From Neorhizobium sp. SOG26 (GTDB lineage: Bacteria > Pseudomonadota > Alphaproteobacteria > Rhizobiales > Rhizobiaceae): a DNA stretch of 64,000 bases. The notes beneath the pieces were generated by a model that saw only the letters and a program-made list of their open reading frames with translations, was not told the DNA's origin and did no database searches. Position 1 is the first letter of the stretch; the number at the start of each line of letters is the position of its first letter. The stretch is taken from positions 186,001 to 250,000 of the forward strand of contig NZ_CP025513.1 of NCBI RefSeq assembly GCF_003491345.1, in the 5' to 3' direction. The position numbers were made by a program, and so were the translations under genes. Positions 55,907 to 63,983 of this stretch are shown piece after piece.

Positions 55907-56856
55907 AGCTTGACCCTCGGATCGACCGTGACGGTGACGACATCGGCGAGGAAATTAACAAGGACCGTCGCGCAGGCGAAGACCATGGCGACGCCCTGCA
56001 CGACCATGTAGTCGCGCGAGAAGATTGCCCGAACCAGCAACTGGCCCATTCCCGGCAATGCGAATACGGTTTCGATCACCACGCTGCCGCCGATCAGCCA
56101 GCCAATATTCACGGCGAGCAGGTTGATCGTCGGAACAAGCGAATTCGGCAGAACGTGCCGCCAGAATACAATGCGTTCCGGCATGCCCCTCGCCCGCGCA
56201 GCAGTTGCGATGTCGGACCTCAGAGACTGGATCATTGCCGCACGAAGGCTTCGCGTGATCACCGCAGAAAGCGACAATGCAATCGTCAAGCTCGGCAAAG
56301 CCAGGTGCCAGAGCTTGTCAACAAAGGTGTCGCCGTATCCGGAAACCGGGAAGAGATCGAGCTGCACGCTGAAGAAGATGATCAGCATCAAGGCAAGCCA
56401 GAATGGCGGGAAACCGATCCCCATGGTGGAAATCACACGGACGGCATGATCCGGCAACCGACCCTGGCGCCGTGCCGCTATGGCAGACATTGGAAGTGCG
56501 ATGAGGATCGATAGAACGACGCTCGTGAGCACCAGCATCAGCGTCGGCTCGATGCGCGTGGCGATCAGGCGGAGCACGTCGATCTTGTACAGGATGGATT
56601 TACCCATTTCACCGCGCGCCAGGTTCTCGATGAAGTACACGTATTGAAGCCAGATCGGCTCATCCAGACCGTATTGCTCGCGAATCCGCGCCAGCGCAGT
56701 CGGCGTTGCGCGCGTGCCCAGAAGGACACGTGCCGGATCACCCGGGATGAGACGTACGAGCACGAACGTGATGATGCTGATCCCGAACAGGACGGGCAGC
56801 AGTTGCAGCGGTCGGTAAAGAACGAATCGATATCGATGCATGGGCTCAACCGTCAC
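55903..56856 (-). CDS. Peptide ABC transporter permease (DppB type)
   Basis: A 317-residue permease. The first helix (LLPVLFGISIITFVLVRLIP) is followed by GDPARVLLGTRATPTALARI, the DppB hallmark, and the coupling loop RAAMIQSLRSDIATAARARG. The start may be GTG 56856 or ATG 56841; neither has an ideal ribosome site. It lies 36 bases after the pip gene, so the two are very likely co-transcribed. Confidence 0.9.
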   Translation of the reverse strand: MTVEPMHRYRFVLYRPLQLLPVLFGISIITFVLVRLIPGDPARVLLGTRATPTALARIREQYGLDEPIWLQYVYFIENLARGEMGKSILYKIDVLRLIATRIEPTLMLVLTSVVLSILIALPMSAIAARRQGRLPDHAVRVISTMGIGFPPFWLALMLIIFFSVQLDLFPVSGYGDTFVDKLWHLALPSLTIALSLSAVITRSLRAAMIQSLRSDIATAARARGMPERIVFWRHVLPNSLVPTINLLAVNIGWLIGGSVVIETVFALPGMGQLLVRAIFSRDYMVVQGVAMVFACATVLVNFLADVVTVTVDPRVKL

Positions 56857-56892
56857 CCTTGATGCGAAGGGCGCAAACGCGAGTTGATGTCA

Positions 56893-57783
56893 TCAAGAAG
56901 CCTTGTGCCTGGAGAGGAAGTCCGTGAGCACACCATAGTATGCTTCGGGGTTCTCGTAGAACGGCATGTGGCTAGAATTGCGTAGCACACACAACTCGGA
57001 ATTGGGCAGGGCGTCCCTCATGCGCATGGCACAGGCCGGCGTGAGTTCATCGTGCTCCCCGACCGTGATCAGCACCGGAAGGTCAAGTCCCGGCAGGTCC
57101 GGAATCCGGTTCCAGTCCTTGAGATTGCCGGTATAGAGAAACTCGTTAGGTCCCTGCATCGTCACGTAGGGTCCCATGTTCCAGTCATCGAGCGAACGGC
57201 GGACCGGAGCCGGCCACTCGGGCAGGCGGCAGACGTGCCGATAGTTCAGGATCGTGATCGCCGCGAGATATTCCGGGTGGTCGAGCGTGCCCTGCGCCTC
57301 GTGCTTCTGCATCATGCAGACCGTTTCCGACCCGAGCGCATTTCGCAGCCGACCCAGTTCGGAGACCAGATGCGGCATGTCCCCCACGGTATCTTCAAGG
57401 ATCAGCGTCTTCAGATTGTCCTTGTACTTCAAGGCATAGTCGATCGCGAGCCAGCCACCCCATGAATGGCCGAGCATGTGGACTTTGCCGAGATTGAGCG
57501 TCCGGCGGATCGTTTCGGTTTCCTCGACATATCTCTCGATCTTCCACAAAGATTTGTCGGTTGGCCGATCGGAGGCACCGGTACCGAGTTGATCGAACGC
57601 AACGACGCGGTAGCCCTCGTCGATAAGGCAGGAATGCGCCTCCCGCAGGTAGTCACAGGGAAGCCCAGGTCCACCGTTCAGGCAGAAGACAGTCTCGTCA
57701 CCGGATCCGAAAACATAAGTGACGACTTTGTAGCCGTCGACCTCTACCTCAACCCGATCGTGGGGAGCGATTTCACGCCACAT
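56893..57783 (-). CDS. Proline iminopeptidase-like alpha/beta hydrolase (S33), pip copy 1
   Basis: A 296-residue cytoplasmic hydrolase. Oxyanion motif NGGPG at 36-40, nucleophile elbow GHSWGG with Ser107, and the catalytic histidine in RNSSHMPFYENPE near the end. These enzymes release N-terminal proline or related residues from small peptides, or hydrolyse amides. It is the first gene of the peptide-transport operon, divergent from the LuxR solo across a 125-bp region with a lux-box-like palindrome. That neighbourhood is the hallmark of plant-associated LuxR solos. Confidence 0.88.
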   Translation of the reverse strand: MWREIAPHDRVEVEVDGYKVVTYVFGSGDETVFCLNGGPGLPCDYLREAHSCLIDEGYRVVAFDQLGTGASDRPTDKSLWKIERYVEETETIRRTLNLGKVHMLGHSWGGWLAIDYALKYKDNLKTLILEDTVGDMPHLVSELGRLRNALGSETVCMMQKHEAQGTLDHPEYLAAITILNYRHVCRLPEWPAPVRRSLDDWNMGPYVTMQGPNEFLYTGNLKDWNRIPDLPGLDLPVLITVGEHDELTPACAMRMRDALPNSELCVLRNSSHMPFYENPEAYYGVLTDFLSRHKAS

Positions 57784-57860
57784 GCTAACCCTGCCCTTCG
57801 ATTTATCTTGACCAAATTTTGAGCAAGTCTAATTTTATCGCAGCGCACCATGAGCGCCAG

Positions 57861-57876
57861 CTATCAGAAGTGATAG
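57861..57876. promoter_or_regulatory. lux-box-like palindrome CTATCA-N4-TGATAG (copy 1)
   Basis: A perfect 16-bp inverted repeat, CTATCAGAAGTGATAG, lies in the divergent luxR/pip region. On the minus strand it is followed by TAAAAT (57837-57832), which fits a -10 box, placing the palindrome's centre roughly 43 bases upstream of the inferred transcription start of pip. That is the class II LuxR activator position. Binding by the LuxR solo is inference. Confidence 0.65.
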
Positions 57877-57908
57877 GGGGTGGGGGAGCGCTCTAGTGGA
57901 GTTGGGGA

Positions 57909-58688
57909 ATGCTTGAAATCAGTATCATCAGCGATCGCCTGTCGCGCAGGGAAACCTTGGACGATCGGATCGATGAGGCCTTCAGCGCGATGCGCTCAAT
58001 GGGTTTCGAAGCCCTGATCTATGACTACACGCCAACCCCTTGCCGCCCCGATGGCAAGGTAGAGATCCCCACGCTGCTCAAGCTTCGGAATGTCGCCGAC
58101 GACATGTACGACTACTGGTGCAATCGCGAATATTTCCGCATCGATCCGGTGCAGCGGTTGGCCGTGCGAACCTCGGTGCCATTCTTCTGGAACTACGACC
58201 CGGACGTGGAAACGCGCATCAGCCGATTTCTCACCGATGAAACAAAGCCGGTCTGCGATTTCCTACGCGAACACGACATGCTGGCGGGCGTCACTGTGCC
58301 AATCCATATGCCACGTGGCGACTACGCCACCATTACTGGCGTTCACTATGGCAGGCGGACCGAATTCTGTCGTGAAGCAACGCGCCTGCTGGCGGACTTC
58401 AGCTTACTCGCCCAAATATTTCATGAGGCTGCCTACGAACTCTTCGATGAAAAGGTGCTGAATATCGCTGGCATACGCCTGACCGAGCGCGAACGGGAAT
58501 GCCTGGCGCATTCTGCCCGCGGCCTCTCGGCAAAGGAAATTTCGCGTATCATCGACCGCTCGGTTCCGACGGTCGTCATGCACCTCAAGTCGGCAACGCG
58601 CAAGCTCGGCGCCAAGAACCGGACCCAGGCTGTCGTCCGCGCCACGCAGTACCGCCTTCTGGAGGCATTTCCTCCCTATAAGTTGTGA
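57909..58688 (+). CDS. LuxR-type solo of the plant-associated (OryR/PipR/NesR) subfamily
   Basis: A 259-residue regulator. Autoinducer-binding domain about 10-175, LuxR helix-turn-helix about 190-250 ([20 protein letters not shown]). Aligned on the conserved Asp-Pro (D79-P80), the residues at the TraR Trp57 and Tyr61 positions are Met66 and Trp70. This pair of changes defines solos that answer plant compounds instead of acyl-homoserine lactones. Trp94 (TraR Trp85) is kept. No luxI gene is in the window. A ribosome site (GGAG) precedes the ATG. It is flanked on both sides by pip genes. Confidence 0.9.
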   Translation: MLEISIISDRLSRRETLDDRIDEAFSAMRSMGFEALIYDYTPTPCRPDGKVEIPTLLKLRNVADDMYDYWCNREYFRIDPVQRLAVRTSVPFFWNYDPDVETRISRFLTDETKPVCDFLREHDMLAGVTVPIHMPRGDYATITGVHYGRRTEFCREATRLLADFSLLAQIFHEAAYELFDEKVLNIAGIRLTERERECLAHSARGLSAKEISRIIDRSVPTVVMHLKSATRKLGAKNRTQAVVRATQYRLLEAFPPYKL

Positions 58689-58691
58689 TAG
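58676..58691. promoter_or_regulatory. lux-box-like palindrome CTATAA-N4-TGATAG (copy 2)
   Basis: A 16-bp element with the same half-site TGATAG and spacing as copy 1 and one mismatch in the other arm. It overlaps the luxR stop codon and lies 62 bases upstream of the pip copy 2 start. TATGGT at 58716-58721 could be the -10 box, which would put the element about 44 bases upstream of the start site, as for copy 1. Confidence 0.5.
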
Positions 58692-58752
58692 CTGCCACCG
58701 GGCAAGTTGGCTCGCTATGGTCTGCTTTCCACAACTGACCAGGAGAACAAGC

Positions 58753-59661
58753 GTGACCGAGATACCCTCGCGTGAAGGATACGTGGAGTTTGGCGACTAT
58801 CGCACATGGTATCGCGTCACTGGCGAGATTACCCCGGAGCGGCTTCCGTTGGTGGTCGCCCATGGCGGCCCCGGCTGCACGCACGACTATGTCGATTCAT
58901 TCAAGGATATCGCTGCTCTCGATGGCCGCGCAGTCATTCACTACGACCAGCTCGGCAATGGGAATTCTACCCGCCTGCCGGAAAAGGGACAGGACTTCTG
59001 GACGGTGCAGCTCTTTCTTGATGAGCTCGACCGCTTGTTGAGGCACCTGGGGATCCAGGACCGTTACGCCTTCCTCGGTCAGTCTTGGGGCGGGATGCTC
59101 GGTTCCGAACATGCCGTGCAACGGCCTGCCGGGTTGAAGGCGTTCATCATCGCAAATTCTCCTGCCAATATGAGAACCTGGGTGGCGGAGGCCAACCGCC
59201 TCAGGCAAGAACTCCCGGCAGAGATCCAGGCGACACTGCTTCGCCACGAGGAAGCCGGCACCCTGACCGACCCCGAATACATCGCCGCATCGAAGGCTTT
59301 CTATGATCGCCATGTTTGTCGCGTCGTACCGTGGCCCGAGGAAGTCGCACGCACTTTCGCAATCATGGACGAAGACAACACTGTCTATCGCAACATGAAT
59401 GGTCCGACGGAGTTCCACGTCATCGGCACACTGAAGGACTGGACCATCGAAGACCGCCTGCACTCCATTGTCGCACCGACGCTCTTGATCTCAGGTCGCT
59501 ACGATGAAGCGACCCCTCTCGTGGTCGAGCCATACGTCGAGAACGTGCCGGGTTGCCGCTGGGTGGTCTTCGAGAACTCTAGTCACATGCCGCATGTCGA
59601 GGAAAAGGACCTGTGCCTCAAGACAGTTTCCGACTTCCTCCGCGAGCTTGATCAAAGCTAG
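58753..59661 (+). CDS. Proline iminopeptidase-like alpha/beta hydrolase (S33), pip copy 2
   Basis: A 302-residue hydrolase. HGGPG at 37-41, nucleophile elbow GQSWGG with Ser111, and the C-terminal histidine in [13 protein letters not shown]. Translation starts at GTG 58753 with AGGAGA six bases upstream. It is clearly a diverged paralogue of copy 1 rather than a recent duplicate (for example [12 protein letters not shown] against HVCRLPEWPAPV). It lies downstream of luxR in the same direction and has its own lux-box-like element. Confidence 0.88.
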   Translation: MTEIPSREGYVEFGDYRTWYRVTGEITPERLPLVVAHGGPGCTHDYVDSFKDIAALDGRAVIHYDQLGNGNSTRLPEKGQDFWTVQLFLDELDRLLRHLGIQDRYAFLGQSWGGMLGSEHAVQRPAGLKAFIIANSPANMRTWVAEANRLRQELPAEIQATLLRHEEAGTLTDPEYIAASKAFYDRHVCRVVPWPEEVARTFAIMDEDNTVYRNMNGPTEFHVIGTLKDWTIEDRLHSIVAPTLLISGRYDEATPLVVEPYVENVPGCRWVVFENSSHMPHVEEKDLCLKTVSDFLRELDQS

Positions 59662-59756
59662 GTTTTCTTTTCGCCGGGACGCCGGATCAGATGGCCTGAG
59701 GAAGCGCACTCAAGAAACTCGTCAGGCGCTCCCTTCCCAGTTGTGCGACCTTAGCT

Positions 59757-61544
59757 TTAAGGAGGTGAACCCTCTGATCTGATGGAAGGGAGTTCCGACC
59801 AGTCCCGCTTCAAGACCGGCAGGTTATCAATGACATCCGGAATCGCGTCCAGCGGCGTCGCCTTGGCGAAGAACCATCCCTGCAAGTAGTCGCACCCGAA
59901 CGCCGCTAGGCACTGCGCTTGTTCGAGCGTCTCTACGCCCTCGGCGACCACCTTTTTGCCGGTGGAATGGGCTATGTCGATGATGCCGCGGACAATCGCC
60001 GCATCAGCTTGGCTCGCCATCATGTTCGCGACAAAGCTCTGGTCAATCTTGATCTTATCAACGGGCATCGTGCGCAAGTGTGTCAGCGAGGCAAACCCTG
60101 TACCGAAATCGTCGAGCGCGATCTCCACGCCGCTCTCGTGGAGCGTTTGTAGGAGTTGGTCCACATGCTGATAGTCGCGACCAAGGAAAACGCCTTCGGT
60201 GACTTCGATGCAGAAGCGGTTAGGAGCGATGCCATAGATGGCCGAGAGCTCGAAAAAGCGCTCGACGAACGCACACGAGCGAAAATCGGCATTGGTGACA
60301 TTGATCGCGATCCGGCTGATCGGCAGGTTCTGCTCGATAAGCCATTTCATATCCTTGAAGGCATGTTCAACGACGAAGAGGCCGAGCGCCGCCAGAAGGC
60401 CGGGATCGCTCATGTCTGCAAGGAACGAAGCCGGAGAAATAAGACCAAGCTCAGGGTGCTGCCAGCGGATGAGGCCCTCCAGCGATATTGCAGGCGCCGA
60501 ATTGAGGGAGACTATGGGCTGATAATCAAGACGAAACTGGCCGTCATCGAGGCCAGCTTCAACCGCTTGGCGCAACTCGCTTTTGCGCTCGACAGCTTCC
60601 CGCAATGCGGGCTCGAAGCGTTTGATCTGGTCCCGGCCGAGCGACTTTGCACGGTAAAGCGCAAGATCAGCCGCCTTGAACAGCGCGTCGGGGGTATGAC
60701 CATCATCGGGATAGGAGGCAATACCGATGCTGGCCGAGCAGCTACGCCAGGATGAGGAAAGCTGAAAGGGCACGCGAAGGTCTGCCAGCACCTCATCCGC
60801 GATGGCCATCGCTTCCGATTTGCACATACCTGAGAGGATGATACCAAATTCGTCGCCACCAAGCCGCGCAACGAAGACATCCGCGCATGAACGCGCCATC
60901 AGACGCTGGCCCGCGTCCTTCAAGAGCACGTCGCCAATATCGTGGCCGAACGTGTCGTTGATCTCCTTGAACGTGTCGATATCGAGGAGCGCAAGGTGCA
61001 CTGACCCACAATCACCCGCTGATGTGAGCAGTTCCTCCAGTCGCTCCTGGAAACAACGCCGGTTTGGTATGCCGGTCAGCGCGTCAGTCAGCACAATGCT
61101 GCGCAGCTTCGCTTTTGCCTCATGACGTGCGGTGATGTCGAAGCGGATCGAGGTGTAGCTGTCGACCTTGCCGCTTTCATTGACATGCGGCACGATGGTC
61201 GTGTCGACCCAATATTTGCTCCCATCCTTACGACGGTTGCAAATCTCCCCGTGCCAGACACGGCCATTGGCGATCTCGCGATACATGGCGCGAAAGAAAC
61301 CGGCGTCATGCGTGCCGGAATGCAACATACGATGATTTTGGCCGAGTAGTTCATCGCGCGAGTAGCCGCTGATCTCGCAGAATTTCTTGTTGACGAAGGT
61401 GATCGTCCCACGCACGTCTGTCATGGCAACAATCGCTGCGCTGTCGAGCGCGTAGCGAATGAAGTCCATCTCTGTCGCGTAGGACGCGGAAACGTTGTCG
61501 GGCTCGCCTGCGAAGGCGAGGTTGCTGTTGTGGTGTCGGTACAA
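59757..61544 (-). CDS. PAS-GGDEF-EAL protein (cyclic di-GMP turnover)
   Basis: A 595-residue cytoplasmic protein. PAS domain about 28-145 (ITFVNKKFCEISGYSRDELL), GGDEF about 155-310 with the intact motif RLGGDEFG, and EAL about 325-575. The EAL motif is EGL (SLEGLIRWQHPE), but the metal- and substrate-binding residues NVTNADF, DDFGTGFASL, KIDQ and AEGVET are present, so phosphodiesterase activity is plausible. No membrane helix is seen. The probable start is TTG 61544 behind GGAG; an internal ATG at 61469 is the alternative. It is convergent with pip copy 2. Confidence 0.85.
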   Translation of the reverse strand: MYRHHNSNLAFAGEPDNVSASYATEMDFIRYALDSAAIVAMTDVRGTITFVNKKFCEISGYSRDELLGQNHRMLHSGTHDAGFFRAMYREIANGRVWHGEICNRRKDGSKYWVDTTIVPHVNESGKVDSYTSIRFDITARHEAKAKLRSIVLTDALTGIPNRRCFQERLEELLTSAGDCGSVHLALLDIDTFKEINDTFGHDIGDVLLKDAGQRLMARSCADVFVARLGGDEFGIILSGMCKSEAMAIADEVLADLRVPFQLSSSWRSCSASIGIASYPDDGHTPDALFKAADLALYRAKSLGRDQIKRFEPALREAVERKSELRQAVEAGLDDGQFRLDYQPIVSLNSAPAISLEGLIRWQHPELGLISPASFLADMSDPGLLAALGLFVVEHAFKDMKWLIEQNLPISRIAINVTNADFRSCAFVERFFELSAIYGIAPNRFCIEVTEGVFLGRDYQHVDQLLQTLHESGVEIALDDFGTGFASLTHLRTMPVDKIKIDQSFVANMMASQADAAIVRGIIDIAHSTGKKVVAEGVETLEQAQCLAAFGCDYLQGWFFAKATPLDAIPDVIDNLPVLKRDWSELPSIRSEGSPP

Positions 61545-61808
61545 TTCAACTGCTCCAGGAGCTGGGAAGCGCTGGGCCGCCCAAAATTGCTGCAGGGCAG
61601 CAAACTCGCTGTAACTAGCTCCCGAACCTTAACCGTTCACTGCCGGGCATACGCGCTTTTGAGGCAATGTCATGAAAACCCAATGGATGCTTTGTTGGGA
61701 GCTCACAACGACGACCGACAAGCACCTCTAGTCCTGCAGGGCAAGGCCACGGCAAACGTCACGCGAACGAACGATGCCCCCTAAGCCTCCCCATATGCCG
61801 AACATAGG
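61545..61808. other. Intergenic region, nothing recognised
   Basis: The 264 bp upstream of the PAS-GGDEF-EAL gene should hold its promoter. No coding or repeat signal is seen before the LysR remnant begins. Confidence 0.4.
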
Positions 61809-62198
61809 CTAGGTTTCAGCCCGGCCGAAGAGTGAAAGGACAGAGGTGACGCTAGCGGAGTGGTTCTCAGGACGCCAGGCAAGCGCAATCCTGAGTTCGA
61901 GATGCTCAGTTTTATCGGCCATGGTCTTGTAGACAACATCGGGATGAGAGGTGCTGCGAACCTGGGCAGGCAGCAAGGCGATCCCCATGCCGGCAGCGAC
62001 CAGACTTACCATGCCCGCCATCTGTCAAGCTTCAAGGGTGGTCTTGGGGCTAAAGCCCGCTTCGTCGCAGGCCATCAGGAACTTCGCGTGAAGACCTGGA
62101 ATCTTGTCGGCCGGGAACTTCATGAATGTTTCCCCGGCAAGGTCGCGCAGGCGGATCGACCGCGCGCGGGCGAGACGATGGTGCCGTGGCAGGCCTAG
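61809..62198 (-). pseudogene. LysR-family remnant, effector domain only, with in-frame stop
   Basis: The minus strand encodes the last 130 or so residues of a LysR effector domain: LPRHHRLARARSIRLRDLAG, FPADKIPGLHAKFLMACDEA, then a TGA at 62025-62027 where a tryptophan (TGG) would fit, and onward QMAGMVSLVAAGMGIALLPA to the stop at 61809. The helix-turn-helix and first half are missing. The frame is abruptly lost at about 62199, where an IclR remnant begins on the other strand. Confidence 0.75.
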
Positions 62199-62528
62199 CT
62201 GTCCGGCCTGACAGACGACCGGTTAGAGGAAATCATCAAGGGGCTGGAGTTGACGCGACACACCGCCAATACGCTAACGAGCGCCGAAGCGCTGCGTGAG
62301 GAATTGAAGCGTATCCGGGAGCAGGGATTTGCGTTTGATGACGAGGAGAACGAGCCGGATATCCGCTGTCTCGGCAGCCCGATCTTCAACCGCCAGTGGG
62401 AGCCAGTCGGAGCGATAAGCGTCAGCATGCCTGTGTACCGGCACGACGCGCGACGTCACGAACTCTGCGCCCGACTGGTACGTGAAACGGCAACACGCAT
62501 CACAGCCGAACTATCGAGAATCCCATAG
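62199..62528 (+). pseudogene. IclR-family regulator remnant, C-terminal part
   Basis: The plus strand reads LSGLTDDRLEEIIKGLELTR, FAFDDEENEPDIRCLGSPIF and GAISVSMPVYRHDARRHELC to a TAG at 62526-62528. This is the effector-binding end of an IclR regulator, about 109 residues. The preceding codon is a stop, and the DNA-binding and first effector parts are missing. It abuts the truncated LysR gene with no spacer, so a deletion or rearrangement fused the two ends. Confidence 0.75.
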
Positions 62529-62696
62529 GCCATCTCAGCATCGTTGCGGCAGGACGTCTGGACACTTCCTTGAAAGCAATTTGAGAGACGACCGTTTGGA
62601 GATGGCCCCGTTTCGATTCCAGCCTATGCTTGCTTCCTGTCGCGAGTTGGCGCGGAGCCTGACCAAGCCGAGCCAGGAAGTCGATATAGCGTTCGT
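62529..62696. other. Unassigned sequence between IclR remnant and IS element
   Basis: On the minus strand one frame reads ERYIDFLARLGQAPRQLATG, which may be a further gene fragment, but I cannot assign it. There is no start or ribosome site. Confidence 0.3.
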
Positions 62697-62727
62697 TGGA
62701 GTGCCCCCGTTTCGCCGGACATGTCGG

Positions 62728-63265
62728 CTAGTTTGATTTAGCTCTGATGAACTGCCGTGGGGAAGCCATCTTGAGCGCGGGTGGGGATGGATCTCGTTGT
62801 AGTCCTCGATCCATCCGTCGATGAACCGGAGCGCTGTTTTGGCGTCCGGTAGAGCTGATATGCGGATATAATCCCGCTTCAGGGTTTTGACGAAAGCGTC
62901 GGACATTCCGTTGGACTGCGGATGGCCACCGGCGTGAAACAAGGTGTCAGATTGAACGCTTGGGCAAACGGCCTCGTATCTCTCGCGGTGTAAGCAGAAC
63001 CATTGTCCGAGAGATGCTCGACGGCATGTGGGGCTTTGGTTGCGCTGAAGCGTTTCTCGACCGCCTCCAGCATCATGTCGCGCACGTCGGAGCCGGAGAT
63101 GCCCGCATTGGCGACAGCCGTCCAGGCAATGATCTCGCGGTCGAAGGCATCGATGATGAAGGCGAGACGGATGACCTCGCCGTTCCAGCAGGTGAACTCC
63201 AGACCGTCCGAACACCAGCGCAGGTTGGAGCGGGATACGCCCAGCGTGTCAGCGACGGTTTTCAT
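62728..63265 (-). pseudogene. IS2-type transposase OrfB remnant
   Basis: The start MKTVADTLGVSRSNL passes directly into RWCSDGLEFTCWNGEVIRLA, omitting the usual N-terminal hundred or so residues. The join occurs at an RSNL sequence that normally occurs on both sides, so deletion between short repeats is likely. The DDE catalytic core retains Asp in CSDGLEF and in LSDNGSAY. The frame is lost near CFTPVA/GGHPQSNGMSD, where Asp replaces the usual catalytic Glu, and again near NEIHPH. The restored C-terminus ALKMASPRQFIRAKSN ends at TAG 62728. It cannot encode an active enzyme. Confidence 0.75.
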
Positions 63266-63652
63266 CGGAACCGTCCTTCGGAAGCAAGAGCGGCTGCGAT
63301 ATCCGTTTTTTTAAGTCCGCTTTGGAGAGGGCTTTACGGAGGATTTCGACCTCCATCGTCTTGCGGCCGAGCATGCGCTCCAGCTCGCGGACACGATCCT
63401 CCAGCTTCTTCACTTCCGAATTGCCGACAACCGGCTCGTTAGAATCCACGGCTGCAGCACCTCCCTCGTTCAAGAGCCTGCGCCACCGGTAAAGCAGATT
63501 GGGCGCAACGCCATGGCGCGGCGAGCGACCGAAGACACCGTCTCGCCTGGTTCGAAACTCTGCTCGATAATTGTCAGCTTCTGCTCCGTTGTCCACGGCC
63601 TCCGGCGAACATCGCCCGTCAGCAATTCAACGTGTCGGTGCTCATTAGACAT
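63249..63652 (-). pseudogene. IS2-type transposase OrfA, frameshifted
   Basis: The start MSNEHRHVELLTGDVRRRPW leads into the helix-turn-helix (TTEQKLTIIEQSFEPGETVS). The frame then breaks at VARR; a two-base shift restores HGVAPNLLYRWRRLLNEGGA and the leucine-zipper region (VKKLEDRVRELERMLGRKTM). The intact tail carries the A7 run used for programmed slippage into orfB in this family. Confidence 0.75.
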
Positions 63653-63726
63653 AAGCTTGTCCTCAAGCCTGTGCTTGAGCCTTTGTGCTTATGCCGACTG
63701 TCCGATCGAAATGGGGGGCAGTTCAA

Positions 63727-63943
63727 ACAGATTGACGTCAAACCGAGGATATTCAAAGGGAAGCAGGTCACCCGGCGCGAACCGGGTGGTCCCATAGCTT
63801 ATTCTCCATTCAATCTTCCCCGTTCGTTCTGGGCAGCGCGCCTATCCCTAACGGACAGAGGTCGCTCCCGGAGATTTCCCGCTGACACATCGCGATCCTC
63901 CGCCGCCGCAACAGTCCGTCACAGCGCCCGCGATACGGTCAGT
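63727..63943. other. Sequence beyond the IS element, nothing recognised
   Basis: No coding signal is convincing on either strand. It includes a short hairpin, CACCCGG-cgcgaa-CCGGGTG, at about 63768-63787, and one arm of the inverted repeat described at 63855. Confidence 0.35.
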
Positions 63944-63983
63944 TCATCGGGAACATATCATTCAGCTTGTAAGCGACCTCTGT
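63855..63983. repeat. 12-bp perfect inverted repeat, 105 bp apart
   Basis: ACAGAGGTCGCT at 63855-63866 and AGCGACCTCTGT at 63972-63983. The outer arm overlaps the end of a partial minus-strand ORF. It could be the termini of a small non-autonomous element or a regulatory repeat. Confidence 0.4.

Larger units (their letters stand above)
62697..63726 (-). mobile_element. Defective IS3-family (IS2-group) insertion sequence
   Basis: The ends are related imperfect inverted repeats: TGGAGTGCCCCCGTTTCG...CGGACA at 62697-62721 and, on the other strand, TTGAACTGCCCCCCATTTCG...CGGACA at 63726-63699. This is the IS2-type terminus. Inside are orfA and orfB with an A7 slippery tract at 63306-63312. The roughly 1030 bp is about 300 bp short of a normal element, owing to an internal deletion in orfB. 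I see no convincing target duplication. Confidence 0.75.

Noticed and set aside
60440..60470. EGL in place of EAL in the cyclic-di-GMP protein, as evidence of lost phosphodiesterase activity
   Set aside because: The essential Glu, Leu and the following Arg are kept and the other catalytic motifs are intact.
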